From assembly GCA_026874595.1 (NCBI GenBank), contig CM049309.1, forward strand, positions 42,673,079 through 42,737,078: a stretch of 64,000 bases of DNA, read 5' to 3'. Within the stretch, counting starts at the first letter, position 1. Each line of letters begins with the position of its first letter. This document shows positions 25,097-36,560 of the stretch, piece by piece. Origin of the DNA: Sipunculus nudus. Taxonomy: Eukaryota; Annelida; Sipuncula; Golfingiida; Sipunculidae. The position numbers were made by a program, and so were the translations under genes. Under the pieces are notes generated by a model, which saw nothing but the letters and a program-made list of their open reading frames with translations, did no database searches and was not told the origin of the DNA.

Positions 25097-25239
25097 CTTG
25101 ACTTGTGATGTATTGTACCCTTCAGCTGTATACTTAATGGAAAAGTTCAGTGCAAAAAAGGAATCTTCTATCCATGTCACATGAACTTTTGTACTACTTA
25201 TGTTCTTTGCTTTAATTTCTTGCACTGGACTTGGCTGTA
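25097..25239 (-). CDS. Exon: FN3 module 1, first half
   Basis: The exon has 143 bases, phase 1 in and phase 0 out, with acceptor TGTTTTACAG and donor CAAG/GTGAGG. It reads VQPSPVQEIKAKNISSTKVH then VTWIEDSFFALNFSIKYTAEGYNTSQVK. The proline-rich entry, the VTW of strand B/C and IKY of strand C' are typical FN3 landmarks. It carries three N-glycosylation sequons (NIS, NFS, NTS). The exon joins in frame to 23997-24159. A dispersed repeat abuts the donor, ending within about 10 bases of the exon. Confidence 0.8.
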
Positions 25240-25249
25240 CTGTAAAACA

Positions 25250-25830
25250 TGAAAAAAGGATTCTTCTGCAACAAACTGAATATCATCACCTAAGATTCAA
25301 TAAATAAGGGTATTTATTATTTCTTTAATTTAAAATACATCCATTACTTTATTACTTCAGATACTCCAAACCACTCTTGACTCTTGTGCACAGATGCATG
25401 TTGCCTGTAAAGTTCTGCTAATATACCAATACAACTAAGTCTGTTACTACAATAAATGTACTAGCTTTGTTTACCAAAATATCTTATTCCTTTCATTAAT
25501 ATTAAAGGTCCAATAATTTAGCCAACAATCATTTTAGTAAACTTGAACAAATGATATCTATGAATAATTTTTGTGCAAGGTAACAGAATTTGAAACAACA
25601 GTTTTGCAGAAGACTATTTACAACCCTCAGTTTAAATTAGGCATACTTGGCCACAGGATTAAAGTCATGATGCTTTCTATGACCATACCCAAAATCAATG
25701 AACTTGATCTATTCTTATTATAATAATTGAGAGAACCCTACCCAATGAAAATTCCTGTGAAAAATTAAACCATTCAGCATACAGTTTCATCATAAAACAT
25801 TTTTAATGAAGAAGCTTATAAAATGGGTCC
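25250..25830. other. Intron sequence, no recognised feature
   Basis: AT-rich sequence. I saw no second exon candidate with a suitable phase and no internal duplication. Confidence 0.35.
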
Positions 25831-25839
25831 ATGTAGCTG

Positions 25840-26290
25840 GCGCCACCCATACATGAATTTCAAATATGAGTCATATGACCAACATTTGCACATAACTTGG
25901 TGATGCAAGCTCCTGTAGTTTCTGAAATTAGTATGTTAGTATATACCCTTACTTGGCTAAATGACCATATTCAAATTCCTGTAACTCGACCAAAATTAAA
26001 TTTAATTCAACCCAAATCATTTGAACAATCTTGATAGAGCTCATCTCTGGGAAATTTCTTTGAAATATTGAACAAAATGATTGCTAAATGATTTCAGAGA
26101 AGAAGTTTTTCAAAGGGTTTCTAGCTTTTCTACATAAAAGGTGAGTCAATGCAGGTGGTGCCACGAAAAGCTAAATCCCACAACATTTGACATGCGACTG
26201 ATTTTTGCATAAAATTTGGGGATGCTAGCTCCTGCTGTTCCTGAGAAATTAAAATTTTGGCTAAATGTACTGATTACCAATGACCCCCAA
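25840..26290 (-). repeat. Inverted family G monomers
   Basis: The reverse complement of 25980-26110 (TTGTTCAAATGATTTGGG, TTGGTCGAGTTAC, AAAAACTTCTTCTCTGAAA) matches the forward monomers at 27700-28100. Near-palindromes CTGGCGCCACCC (25840) and GGTGGTGCCACG (26154) are present. Confidence 0.45.
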
Positions 26291-26295
26291 ACAAA

Positions 26296-26693
26296 CAAGT
26301 GACCCAGGGGTCATGACACTCAGCGGACTAGGAAAACATTCAGAAAAGGAATTTTATCATCTGAATGCCAAATTTTGAAGGTTGTATCCCCAATCAACTG
26401 AAGCATAGCTCAGAGGATATGGGTAATAGAGACCTAATTTCAGGTTTCTATGCAAGTAGTTTTTACATGGACCTCCCTGGATGTCAAGTAAAAAGATTCT
26501 AGGTGTAATGGTTACAATTTGTGCCCTGTTAACTGACGATCGCATCTTTGAAGGTCTAACAAATTAAAAAAATTAAAGAAAATGTGTAAACATTTGATTA
26601 AAAATTCAGAAGGGGCCACCATTCTGCAGGAACTGATGTAACACTCCATGATGAATGTGCATGAAAAGAATCATGGTGATAAATGCACTAGTT
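26296..26693 (+). repeat. Left half of a split element
   Basis: It begins CAAGTGACCCAGGGGTCATG (palindrome arms TGACCC/GGGTCA at 26300-26313) and follows the reference element up to ATGCACTAGTTGTT. The continuation CAGATACT...CTTTTGTA is found 4.4 kb away at 31099. Confidence 0.65.
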
Positions 26694-27540
26694 GTTGTTA
26701 TAGATGTGTCTGTTTTATTATCGCAAGGATGTTCCATGTGTTGTTGACATTTGGTTCATGAAGCATGCGTAGCTCGTTGCCATGACAGCATCACCTGGCC
26801 GAGCCAGGTTGGCCCACGTGTGAACCCTGGTATGTGGAGGCACGGCCTTCTCTGTTCGAGATGTTTCCTGTGTATCATATGTGTACTGTGCATCATGTTA
26901 GGTTCTTTGGATTGTTCGAGAAATGGAAAGTTCTCAGCTTGAGGTGAAAGTTATAAATAAGGGGCTGTGTTTTAGAGCCGGGGGAGAGGTGAGAGAATAT
27001 TCCAGCAGACACAGAAGAGTGGACCTTTTTCTATAATTGTACGTGGCAGTTACAGCTTTTCTTCTAAATTTGTGACAGATTTTATACAGTCTTCAGTTTG
27101 TCTTTGGGATCACTATCAGAACTTCACTTTTGGATTACACCGCATTGATTTTGTGAATGAACTAGACTGTTATTCTCGGAGAAGTTTTATGTGAACTGTT
27201 CACTTGGATTATATGTTTTAAAGGACTTTTGTTGCTGTAGCAGTGGTAATATCCAGGTACTGTACACTTTATTTATATACTTGTATTGATTGACTGTTTT
27301 GTTAAACACACTGGACTCCATCATGAACAACACAACTCTCTTTATTACCGGCAGGGTCGCCACAAACAGAGGTATCTCGTGATACATGTTTCACATTATA
27401 CAACATGTTGTACTGTTGTTATACTGTGTAATTGTATTGATTTAGTGTACTGTAATGTTAGGATTGTTTTAAGAATAAATTATAATTATTTGTTAACATA
27501 AAACAGACTTTTTAGCGAACCTGGGAGCTTATGTGATGGT
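26694..27540 (+). repeat. Left part of the insert in the split element; possible solo LTR
   Basis: This roughly 800-bp single-copy block starts TGTTATAGATGTGTCTG immediately after the broken element. It has higher GC, a TATA-like ATAAATAAGG (about 26955) followed by GGGCTGTGTTTTAGAGCC, and a GCAGGGTCGCCACA stretch (about 27352). That could be a promoter-bearing LTR, but no second LTR, primer-binding site or coding domain was found. A host promoter is the other reading. Confidence 0.25.
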
Positions 27541-28985
27541 GTGGCGTTGTCCGGCGTCTGTACGTTAACCCATATATACTATCTTGAAAACGGCAAGAGT
27601 TAGCATCACGAAATATTATGCAAAAAATTATTCATCTAAAAAACTCTATCGAATTTTGCTTATTTTTTGGCTAACTGCATTTTCTTAGATTTTATAGGGA
27701 AAAAGCTAAAAAAGCTTTAAAAATCTTCTCTGAAACTGTTCAGCCAAATTGTCAAATTTTTCATAGAAATGATCCCTGGAACAATCTCTCTCAAGTTTGT
27801 TCGAATGGTTTAAGTTCGTTTAATAAAAAAATTAAAATTGTTTAATATCGCACAGAAATGATCCTAGGGTAGTGCTTTCTGAAATTTGTTCAAATGGTCT
27901 CAGTTCAGTGACTTTTCGCTGAGTTATGGGAAGCTGAATTTAGTCATATGCTGTAACAGCCCATTTTAGCTCAGTGGCTACAAAGATCTTCTTCTCAAAA
28001 ACCACTAGGCCAAATTCTTAGATCTCACACATTAATTATCCTTAGATGTTGATAATTCAAGTTTGTTCAAATGGTTTTGATTCCGTGATTTTTGGCTGAG
28101 TTATAGGAAGCTTAACTAAGCCATATTGCTGTATTTTCCCATATGAGTTATAAACCTGTAAAACTTTTTTTGACTGATCCCACTGAGGCCAACTTGTTTA
28201 ATATTCTACAAGATTCCCTTGAAAAATTCTTATAATAATTGTGTTTTATGGTTCCAAAGAATGAATTTTGGCAGAATTATAAAGATTGAATTTAGTCATT
28301 TTACCATATATGTTAGCTGTGTGAAGCAGATACATCTAGCCTGGAACCAGTTTATCAGCATCCATTACATCATGCCTCCAGACATTTAGATTTCAGGTTA
28401 TCTATGGTAAATACTGACAAGAATGTTTTTTAAAAAAACTTTGTTCAAATGGTTCAAGTTCGGTGAATTTTGGTTGAGTTACAGAAAGTTGAACTTAGTC
28501 ATCTGTCCAAAAAAGCATACTGACATAGTAATCTCAGAAATGACAGAAGCTAGCATTACCAAGTATTGTGCAAATGTTGGTCACAAGACTCATATTTGAA
28601 GTTACTGATTTTGTGGTGCCACCTACATTGACCTGTTTTTATGGGCAAAACCTCACAATTTTAGCTCCTTTCAGCTTAAAATGTTATGATGAAACTGTCA
28701 AGTTGAATCGTTCAGTTTTTCAAAAGAATTATCCTAGGACAAGGTTCTTTCAATCATATCAGAAAAGCTTAAGTTGGTCTTATGACCATTATTATGTCTA
28801 ACTCAAACTGAGGACTGCAAAACTGTTCTTCTAAAAAATTATTGTTTCAATTATAACTTCTGTAACATTGCACAAAAATTATTCATAGGTGACCTTTGTT
28901 CAAGTTTACTTGAATGATTTTTGGCAGAATTATTGGACCTTTAACAATAAAAGGACTGCATCTTTTATCATTCTAGATATCTTGA
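27540..28985 (+). repeat. Family G array: ~150-bp monomers
   Basis: GTTCAAATGGTT...AGTTCGGTG and TTTTGGCTGAGTTATAGGAA recur near 27800, 27890, 28055, 28250 and 28440 with strong drift. There are inverted relatives at 25840-26290. No coding capacity is seen. Confidence 0.5.
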
Positions 28986-28989
28986 TAAG

Positions 28990-29770
28990 AAGTTTATGAA
29001 TATGTCAGCTTGAAAAAAAAAGCATTTTAGCCAAAGTCTTTCAGTACTTTCAAGTCTTTCAAGACTAAGATGTTCATCACATAATTTAGAAGTAGAAAAA
29101 GGAAGGCATAGTAATACTCCATGGGATGAAAGGTTTTGTAAATATTGTCTGAGATATGGGGAAGCTGTTGTGGAAGATGAGCATCATTTTATCATGAAAT
29201 GCCCATTGTATACAGACTTGAGAATCAAGTATATTGATGATTTAAGTACACTTACATCTCTGATGGCAGATAATAATGCCCATACAATAAAACAATTAGC
29301 AACCTATGTACACTATGCCTTTATTAGGAGAGCTGATGAATTGAAAGCTATCATCTAAGTAATCTATTTATTTCACTTACTTATTCATCTGCCAATTAAG
29401 AAATAGATAAACTGTTTTCTATATATGCACTGTACTACTGTTTGTTTTATATGTTCACTTATTTATTATTATCATTATTATTATAATTGGTATTATTATT
29501 GTTATTATTCATGACCTCTAAATGAAATGAAACATGTGATTACAAAATTTCTGCTTGTGTTTAGATATTGCAAACATGGGTTTTTCATACAACATTTTCA
29601 TACAAGATTGTGTTTTTTAATGCATGTTTTGTTAGTTCATGTTATGCAGTTACATTTTGTTATTGTTGAATATTTATGATTCTTAACACATGCTCTTTGT
29701 GGAACCATGGGCCTGAGGCCTTTTATTTCAGAATAAATTTCTATTCATTCATTTATTCATTCATTCTTTC
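28990..29770 (+). pseudogene. 3' end of a non-LTR retrotransposon (LINE)
   Basis: An open frame (about 29085-29357) reads GRHSNTPWDERFCKYCLRYG, then EAVVEDEHHFIMKCPLYTDL and RIKYIDDLSTLTSLM. The C-x2-C...H-x4-C spacing (FCKYC, EHHFIMKC) is the zinc knuckle that ends ORF2 of many LINEs; the stop at 29356 fits a true C-terminus. A 3' UTR of about 380 bp follows, with GAATAAA near 29732 and a tail of ATTCATTC repeats (29742-29768) typical of LINE 3' ends. The 5' part, with endonuclease and RT, is missing, as expected from 5' truncation. The clade cannot be named from this fragment. Confidence 0.7.
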
Positions 29771-30450
29771 AGTATGTGTAAACATATTTACCAACAGACC
29801 AAGATTGTGTCTGTATCTTTAAATAGGTTGAGAAACTGCAGACTGTTTCAGATTTGGCAACAGATCAAGATTTCATTCAGTGCAGCAAGATATAGGTCAA
29901 GAATTCAATCAGTGCGGCCAAGCACAAGGCATGTGATCACCTCACGTGATCACTTCATGGGTGTCATGCTCCTCAGAGCAGGGCAACTGCATGAGCTTAT
30001 GCAATGATGTGGCTACTATTTCAGATTTGGCAACAGGCTAGAGGTCAGTCTGGATCTATTTATAGCTCTGGCAGACTGCCAACTGTATCAGATTAGGCAG
30101 CAGGTCAAGAGTTCACTCAGTGCAGCCAGGAATGGGTCAGGAGTTCACGCAGTGCAGTAGCTGCATTCTATTTCTAGCATTGGCAGACTGCATACTGCAT
30201 CAGATTTGGCACCAAAGTTCAGCCTGGATCTATTTATAGCTTTGGCAGAGTGCCAAAGAGTGTCAGATTATGCAACAGGTCAAGAGTTCACTCAGTGCAG
30301 CCAGGTACAGGTCCAAAGTTCACTCAATCTAACCAGGTGCAGGTCATGAGTTCACTCAGTGCAGTAGCCTGAGCCAGCAATTTTGTCACAGTTCACTCAG
30401 GGCAACTGCCTTTCTCACCTAAGCCTGGTCAGCCCCATGCATCAGACTCA
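29770..30450 (+). repeat. Dispersed repeat (CACTCAGTGCAG type); inverted copy at 46138-46335
   Basis: AGGTCAAGAGTTCACTCAGT and GCAGACTGCCAACTGTATCA recur three to five times. Reverse-complement reading of 46138-46335 gives the same blocks, including GGCAACTGCCTTTCTCACC. Confidence 0.6.
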
Positions 30451-30840
30451 AGGTAAGTTTGATGTATTGGCCTGATATTTTGACCTGTCTATGTGTCTTT
30501 GATGGCATTCTTGTTCACAAGACAGGTGTCGCCACCTACAATGACTTTTGCACAGTGTATGTGCCTGCTTATTTCTACAAAGGAGTTTGATATATCAACC
30601 TGAAATTGGGCATATATATTCATATCGAATAGATTTGTTGTATACAAGACTGGTGGTGCCACCTACAATAATTTTTGCACAGTGTGTGTCCCTGCTTATT
30701 TTCAGGAGGGGTTTGATACATCAGTCTGAAATTGGGCATATGTATATATCTCTGATAGCTTTGTTTTATACAAGTCTGGTGGTGCCAGCTACAATCATTT
30801 TTGTGTTGTGTGCACCCATGCCAGAATTTCAGCAGTGATT
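30450..30840 (-). repeat. Family D monomers in reverse orientation
   Basis: The reverse complement reads GTAGGTGGCACCACCAGTCT ... CAATTTCAG...GATATATCAAA ... AAATAAGCAGG, matching 45730-46030. It contains GGTGGTGCCACC at 30652-30663. Together with 29770-30450 it forms an inverted counterpart of 45730-46335. Confidence 0.6.
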
Positions 30841-30849
30841 TTTGTGTAA

Positions 30850-31095
30850 TTGTTTCTTACTCAAAATGTTTAGTACTTGTTTGTATACATGAGAAGTAAT
30901 GGTCCAGCATTACAGCATTATACCTGGTGTATTTCCCAATGCACAGGTTCGCATTAGGCCTGTAGGCCTTGTTTATTCATTTCCCTAGACATTTTTCACT
31001 GCCTGGTGATACAAAATCTGATTTTGATTTATCTCCATAACCAAATTTGTGCTCGTCACAACATCGTGATCTGTTGATATTACTTTCTGTAATAT
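30850..31095. other. Right end of the insert in the split element; nothing recognised
   Basis: Short AT-rich sequence ending TTACTTTCTGTAATA before TTGTACAGATAC. No match to the left part of the insert was seen. Confidence 0.35.
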
Positions 31096-31372
31096 TGTAC
31101 AGATACTAAAGCTTTTGTAACAAATTATTAATTATTCTGGGGGGGGTTCATCTGAGCCCCATAGCTCGAAGGATATGGGTAACAGAGACCTTATTTCCGG
31201 GATCAAAGGAGATTTTTCATGTACCTATATGGGTTTTCAATCAGAAGTTTCTAGGTCGAGCAGTTAAGATTTGTGCCTTGTTAACAAACGGCCAGACAAC
31301 CTTCACAGACAGACGACAGACAAAGAATGATCGCTATAGCTCAGATAACTTTCAGTCAGCTGAACTAAAAAC
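31096..31372 (+). repeat. Right half of the split element
   Basis: TTGTACAGATACTAAAGC continues where 26693 stops, judged against the reference copy at 23690. It then follows the reference: TATTCTGGGGGG, CCCCATAGCTCGAAGGATAT, a GACAGACGACAGAC stretch, and hairpin TAGCTCAGATAACT/AGTCAGCTGAACTA (31337-31367). Confidence 0.65.
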
Positions 31373-34250
31373 AGAACAGCAGATGGTGCCACCTATTTGG
31401 TCTACAACAAAACTATCAACGACGGATAAACATGCCAAAATTTCAGGCTGATACATCCATCCACTCCATAGATATGAGCCATTTTTACCCAAGGCAAATA
31501 GATGGATGGATGCCACCCAAAAACAATCCAGAAGGTGCCACCAGTCTTGAATACAAAATGTACGTATCCAAGATCTATGGACATGCACAATTTCAGGCCA
31601 ATAAGGCAAATAACTCCTGAGAAAAGGGCATTAATTTATTCTATAAAAATTAAAAGGTAGGTGGAGCCACCTGTCTGGTCTACAAGAAAACTCTCCAAGT
31701 GGTATGTACATGCCAAATTTCAGACCAGTACATTGAACCATTCCTGAGATATGAGCAATTTCACCGAAGCAAACATACAGATTGAAGCCAAACAGAAATG
31801 ATAGCAGATGGCACCACCAGTCTTGAATATGATATGGAGTTATCCAAGATCTATTGACAAGCACAGTTTCAGGCCAATACAGCAAATCACTTCTGAGAAA
31901 AGGGCATTAATTTATTCAATGAAAATTGAAAAGTAGGTGGAGCCACCTGTCTGGTCTACAAGAAAACTCTCCAAGATTGATGGACATACTAAATTTCAGA
32001 CCAGTACATTGAACCACTTCTGAGAAATGAGCAACTTTCACCTTAAGCAAACCTATGGATGGAAGCCACATGAAAAACGATTGCAGATGGTGCCACCAGT
32101 CCTGCAACAACAAGAATGAGAGATACAAGATCTATGGACATGCACAAATTCAGCTTTATATGTTGAACCACTCCTGAGATATAAGCTGTTATTAAAAAGA
32201 CACCAAGATTCATACTGCACAATAAGGACTGCAGGTGGTGCCACCTGTCTTTGTTAGGCACACCTACACAGCTGAACAAATAACTATGCCAGGTTTTGGA
32301 AAGATCATTCCAAGGGTGTTTCAGAGGAGTTCTCCAGAAACAAACGTGGCAGCGGCAGAGACAGCGGCAGAACCCGGTCAAAAACATAGTATCTGCAAAA
32401 TTTTGTTTTGGTGGATACATGCAGTTATGAAGGTCTTAACATTTGTTCTATATTGAATGTGATCAGGGGATAAAAATCACTGACCCATGTTAATCTGACC
32501 AAGTAACATAACTATAGTATATTCCAAACATGCAACATTCCAACACATGCATAATAAAATGTTGTCGGTTATGTATTATTAATACTTCAATATATATAAT
32601 AATCTTACTGAGTTGTGTAATATATAAAACATCATTTCTGTTGGCAAATGCTGGTCTCCATTAACAGACTAACTTGTCCCAGTTAATTTCAACATCATCT
32701 GTTCTTTGGGGTCTGGTGAGATGAGAAACTGTACATATAGGGCTATCATCATCAGTAATCAAAGAACAAAACATTTACATCAAGAATATGGGTGTATATC
32801 CACCAAAATATGAGTGTTACAGGTCAAGTGGGGCATGGATTGAGTGGTAAGGGGAAATACAGGGAGATGTGTTGCATATAAGCATAGATGTCTGCCACAT
32901 CAACATGATTATAGGTGGCGCCATCTGTCATTTATACAAGAAAGCTATCTAAGATGTATACATATGCTAAATTTCTGGCGGATCAGTAAAACCACTGAAG
33001 AGATGCAAGTGATTTTAACCCTAGAAAGACAAACAGATGGACACTATGCAAAAATTGTTGCAGGCAGCACTACCAGTGTGTATGTAAAATAGCTATGTAA
33101 GTCTATACTTAAGCTATACGTAAGCTGAATACGCCAATACGTCAAACCAGTCCAGAAATATTAGCATGGATGTCTGTGAAGTAAACATGATTATGGCACC
33201 ATCTGCCATATAAACAAGAAATCTTTCCGAGATGTATATATATAGATGCAAATTTTCAGGCAGATAAGTCAAACCAGTGCTGAGATATGAGTGAATTTTA
33301 CCCAAGACAGACAAACAGATGGACAACATGCATATGCTAAAACTGCTGCAGGTGGCTTCACCAGCTTTGTGCATGATCAAGAGCTATGTTAGATCTATAC
33401 ACATGCAAAATTTCAGGCCAATATGTCAAACCAGACCTGAGATAGTACCATGGATGTCTTAATTGTAAACATGATTGTAGGTGGCTTCATCTGTCATATA
33501 AAGGAGAATTCTATCCAAGATGTATAAGCATGCAAAATTTCAGGTGGAAAAGTCAAACTTCTACCAAATACAAGTGATTTTATCCCAAGGTAGTTGGACA
33601 GATGGCTGCTGTGCAAAAATGGCTGCATGTTGCACCACCAGTTTGTATATGATAAAGAGCTTTATAAGATCTATAAACATGTAAAATTTCAGGCCAATAT
33701 GTCAAACAAGTCCTGAGATATTATCATGGACATCTGCAGTGTAAACATAATTGTAGGTGGTGCCACCTGTCAAACAAACAAGAAATTTATCTGAGATGTA
33801 TACACAAGCAAAATTTCAGGTTAATAAGACAAACCAATGCAGAGATGAGCGATTTTAACCCAAGGCAGATGAACAGACTGACACTGTGCAAAAATGGTTG
33901 TAGGTGGCACCATCAGTTTTGTGTATGATATAAGCTATGCAAGAGCTACATTTGTGCAATTCTTCAGCCTGATTGGTCAAATAAGTCCCAAGATATGTGG
34001 GTTTTTATGTAGTAACAGGCAAACATATGGATGCTGTGCAGAGAGGAAGGTCAGATGTCAACCCAAAATGAGGCCACAGCAGTTCACATGTAGCCTGATC
34101 ATAATTCTGAGTTTCGTAAATTTCATCCAGTGGTTACACAGGAGTTCTCCTGAAACCTCTGTGGCAGCGTGGACATCCAGCTGAAAACACATATCTTCAA
34201 AACTCTGTTTTGGAGGATACAATTATCATAAAATTATTAACAAATTACAA
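31373..34250 (+). repeat. Family D array: roughly eighteen ~150-bp monomers
   Basis: Monomers carry GTAGGTGG(C/T)(A/G)CCACC, ACAAGAAA.CTATCCAAGAT, GGACATGCA, ATTTCAGGC and CTGAGATATGAGC. Perfect or near-perfect GGTGGYRCCACC palindromes lie at 32234-32245, 32916 and 33756-33767. Two tail blocks (GGAGTTCTCC...GTGGCAGCG...CTGTTTTGG.GGATACA) occur at 32325-32420 and 34140-34215, so there are at least two arrays. Many short reading frames on both strands are by-products. Confidence 0.7.
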
Positions 34251-34259
34251 TGCATACTC

Positions 34260-34820
34260 TCTATAAAGCTATGAAGAACCACAACTATTATACACTCCCA
34301 AGGCAGGATTTTCCCGCTGACTGGTTTGACCATTTATGATACACTTAAACACTAGGGGGACCGTCTGTCTGCTGAAAAAACATTGTGTGTATGATGTGAC
34401 TAGCAGCCAACCAGATGCAAATTAACAAATACTTGACAGGCATCATGGCTCGATCCAGAGCTGCACTTCAAGCACCGCTTGATGACAGTTGTATGGTAAA
34501 CATTAGTTATGAACAGTCAAATTTTAAGTGCTCCCTCTGTCTTCTCGAATCATCGACCGATTTGAAAAAGAACTAGAAAACTGACAGGTCAGGAAGGGCC
34601 CCGCAAGAGATGCAGTCATTATAAATGGAAGTACTGCGAATTTGGTGTACTTTGGTAGCATGGGCTGAAAGAGTGATATTTGAAAATTAAAGAACCTGTA
34701 AAGAACAGATGACATGTATAAACTGAAGGAAAAGATACGGTAAAGTGAAAATGTTCAAAGCTATCAAAATAATGATATAAAAGAACTGCATGCATTTTTA
34801 GTTTCTGTATTTGTGTATTA
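34260..34820. other. Intron sequence, no recognised feature
   Basis: The minus-strand open stretch at 34524-34715 has no FN3 features and no good splice borders. No repeat family was recognised. Confidence 0.35.
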
Positions 34821-34821
34821 C

Positions 34822-34933
34822 CTGTGCCAATTATTCTTGGTTGAAGTCTTGGCTGGGCTGTGTCAAATATTTTTCCAGTATTTGTATGTTGAATTGGCCT
34901 TATAATATGTGAGGCTTGTATCTGTACATGAAT
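34822..34933 (-). CDS. Exon: second half of the first receptor module (D2-like)
   Basis: The exon has 112 bases, is phase 0 in and phase 1 out, and reads IHVQIQASHIIRPIQHTNTG then KIFDTAQPRLQPRIIGT. The donor is ACAG/GTAATA; the acceptor follows CTCTCTCTAATACTACAAG. The other two frames are closed. Joined to the next exon it gives RIIGTVQPSPVQEI, a normal linker between two FN3-type modules. The alternating hydrophobic start followed by a TGK turn looks like strands F and G of a cytokine-receptor D2 domain. The first half of this module should lie between 34.94 and 36.55 kb but I could not identify it. This is the least certain exon, supported mainly by frame and phase. Confidence 0.5.
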
Positions 34934-35379
34934 CTTGTAGTATTAGAGAGAGTCAGCTGCTGGTTAGTAGTGATAAAATGGTCATTCTCTTGAACTGAGA
35001 TTCAGCTGTTCTTGGGCTTGGGTCTACAGATGTGCTGTGTTGTGTAGAATGGCTACATATGAATATCAATGTAAATTTGTTGATGGTCACTATAATAGGT
35101 CCCAATTCCTTGAGATGTTGGAAGTGGAGATAGATTTGTCCAAACATGGTCTAAATGAGAGCCACTGTGGTGTGTTGGGCCAGTGTATCCTTTTCTGGGG
35201 AATCTTCAAATTGTCTTATAAAATATGCTGTGAAAATGTAATGCCACTGTACACGAGAGACTCAAAAAAGATTCATCCATTTCTAGGCTACTGAAGGAGA
35301 CACCAGCAACTGAACACCAAACTGTGTATTACTTTTTTTTCCTTCTGACCCAAATATCAATAAGCTTCTTCCTTAGGCC

Positions 35380-36030
35380 ATGGGTGACACATATTATGTT
35401 TGAATCCTATCCATCATATGTTAGGGGAGTTATTATGCAGAAACGAATTTGATAGTTCATCAAATTCTTTGCGAGTTATTGCATTTACATTGTTTGAGAA
35501 TTATCGCCTCTGTCAAGGTCATCCATCTTCGAACTTGACCTAGCCCTTCATAACAAACATAACTGGTGCAAGTTCAGTGAGTGTTAGTCAAATTGTTTGT
35601 GAGCTATTTGGTAAACATCATTTTAGCATTATCACCTCTGTGACCTTAAAAATCCATCACGGTCACCCATCTTCAAACATGATGTAGCCCATCAAAAGGT
35701 CAATCACTGCTGTGAGTCTGGTGATCTTATAAGAAATACTTTTTACGAGTTATTGTGTTAACAATGTTTGTCCTTTTGCATGCATATTTGCTAAGAGAGC
35801 GCAACCTTACTAGGTGTTCAGTAATGGTTTTTACTGCATAACTTACAGAAAAAATGGCTGACTATGACCATATATCATAGGGATCTTCCATAATTGATGG
35901 TTAATACATATTTCAGGTTTGATCTCAATCCGTCAATCCTAACTGGAGTTATCTTCCGGAAAAGAATTTGTGGACAGACAGACAGGTCGATTACTATAGG
36001 GCATCGCTTTTCAAGTGGGGCCCTAATTAC
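35380..36030 (+). repeat. Family B monomers, GACA microsatellite, GGGCCCTAA tail
   Basis: TCAAGGTCATCCATCTTCGA and CATCTTCAAACATGATGTAG mark two to three family B monomers (35510-35760). They are followed by GACAGACAGGTCGATTACTA and GGGCATCGCTTTTCAAGTGG then GGCCCTAAT, the tail also present at 2240-2270. Confidence 0.6.
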
Positions 36031-36039
36031 AATTATGTT

Positions 36040-36550
36040 AGTGTAGCCATGTATGTGTTGTCTGCAAAACTGAAACCGGCCAGCGAGGTGTGCACTGAGC
36101 CTATGTTGTTACATTTGGTTTGAATTACAGCTCACTGGCCGGACATCCTATGTGCACTGTGAAAAGAAGCTGTGCAAACCACGTGTCGGGCCATTCTCTC
36201 TGAGCCAGTAGCCTGTTCAAAAGGTTGCTAGAGCAATGAGCTGTCACTCAAAATGAAATGAACAACACTGGCTCCGTGCATGTATTCCTCGCTTGGCTCA
36301 GATAAACCGTTTTGCTGAGGTTGTGTCTTCCTACACAGGGTCTCATCTGATTGGACCAAAATACAGTGCTCCCTCTGGTGAAGCTATTCAGGACATGAGG
36401 TCAAAACAAACAGCACTTACGATACAGGTAGTAGGCCTATATAGGTAAAGCGCTGTGAAAAGAGCGTACAACTATTACAGATTTTTCAAATTATGCTTTT
36501 CATGAATATATATAAATGTGTCTGATTAAATGATGAAAATGACTAAAACT
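36040..36550. other. Unique sequence inside the first coding intron
   Basis: Higher GC than its surroundings. It should contain the missing first half of the first receptor module, but no exon with phase 1 entry and phase 0 exit was convincing. A reverse CCAAT (TGATTGGACC, about 36350) is present without further support. Confidence 0.3.
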
Positions 36551-36560
36551 GTACCTCTAC

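Noticed and set aside
26694-27540. LTR retrotransposon call
   Set aside because: There is one possible LTR-like block only. No second LTR, no convincing primer-binding site and no gag/pol homology were found, so it is reported only as a low-confidence repeat.
30548-33380. Many 60-125 residue frames on both strands
   Set aside because: All lie in family D monomers, change frame between monomers and share no conserved start or stop.
35150-35300. Minus-strand stretch with VWTNLSPLPTSQG as the missing D2 first half
   Set aside because: It is open but lacks a phase-1 acceptor, a phase-0 donor and the expected cysteine/tryptophan spacing.
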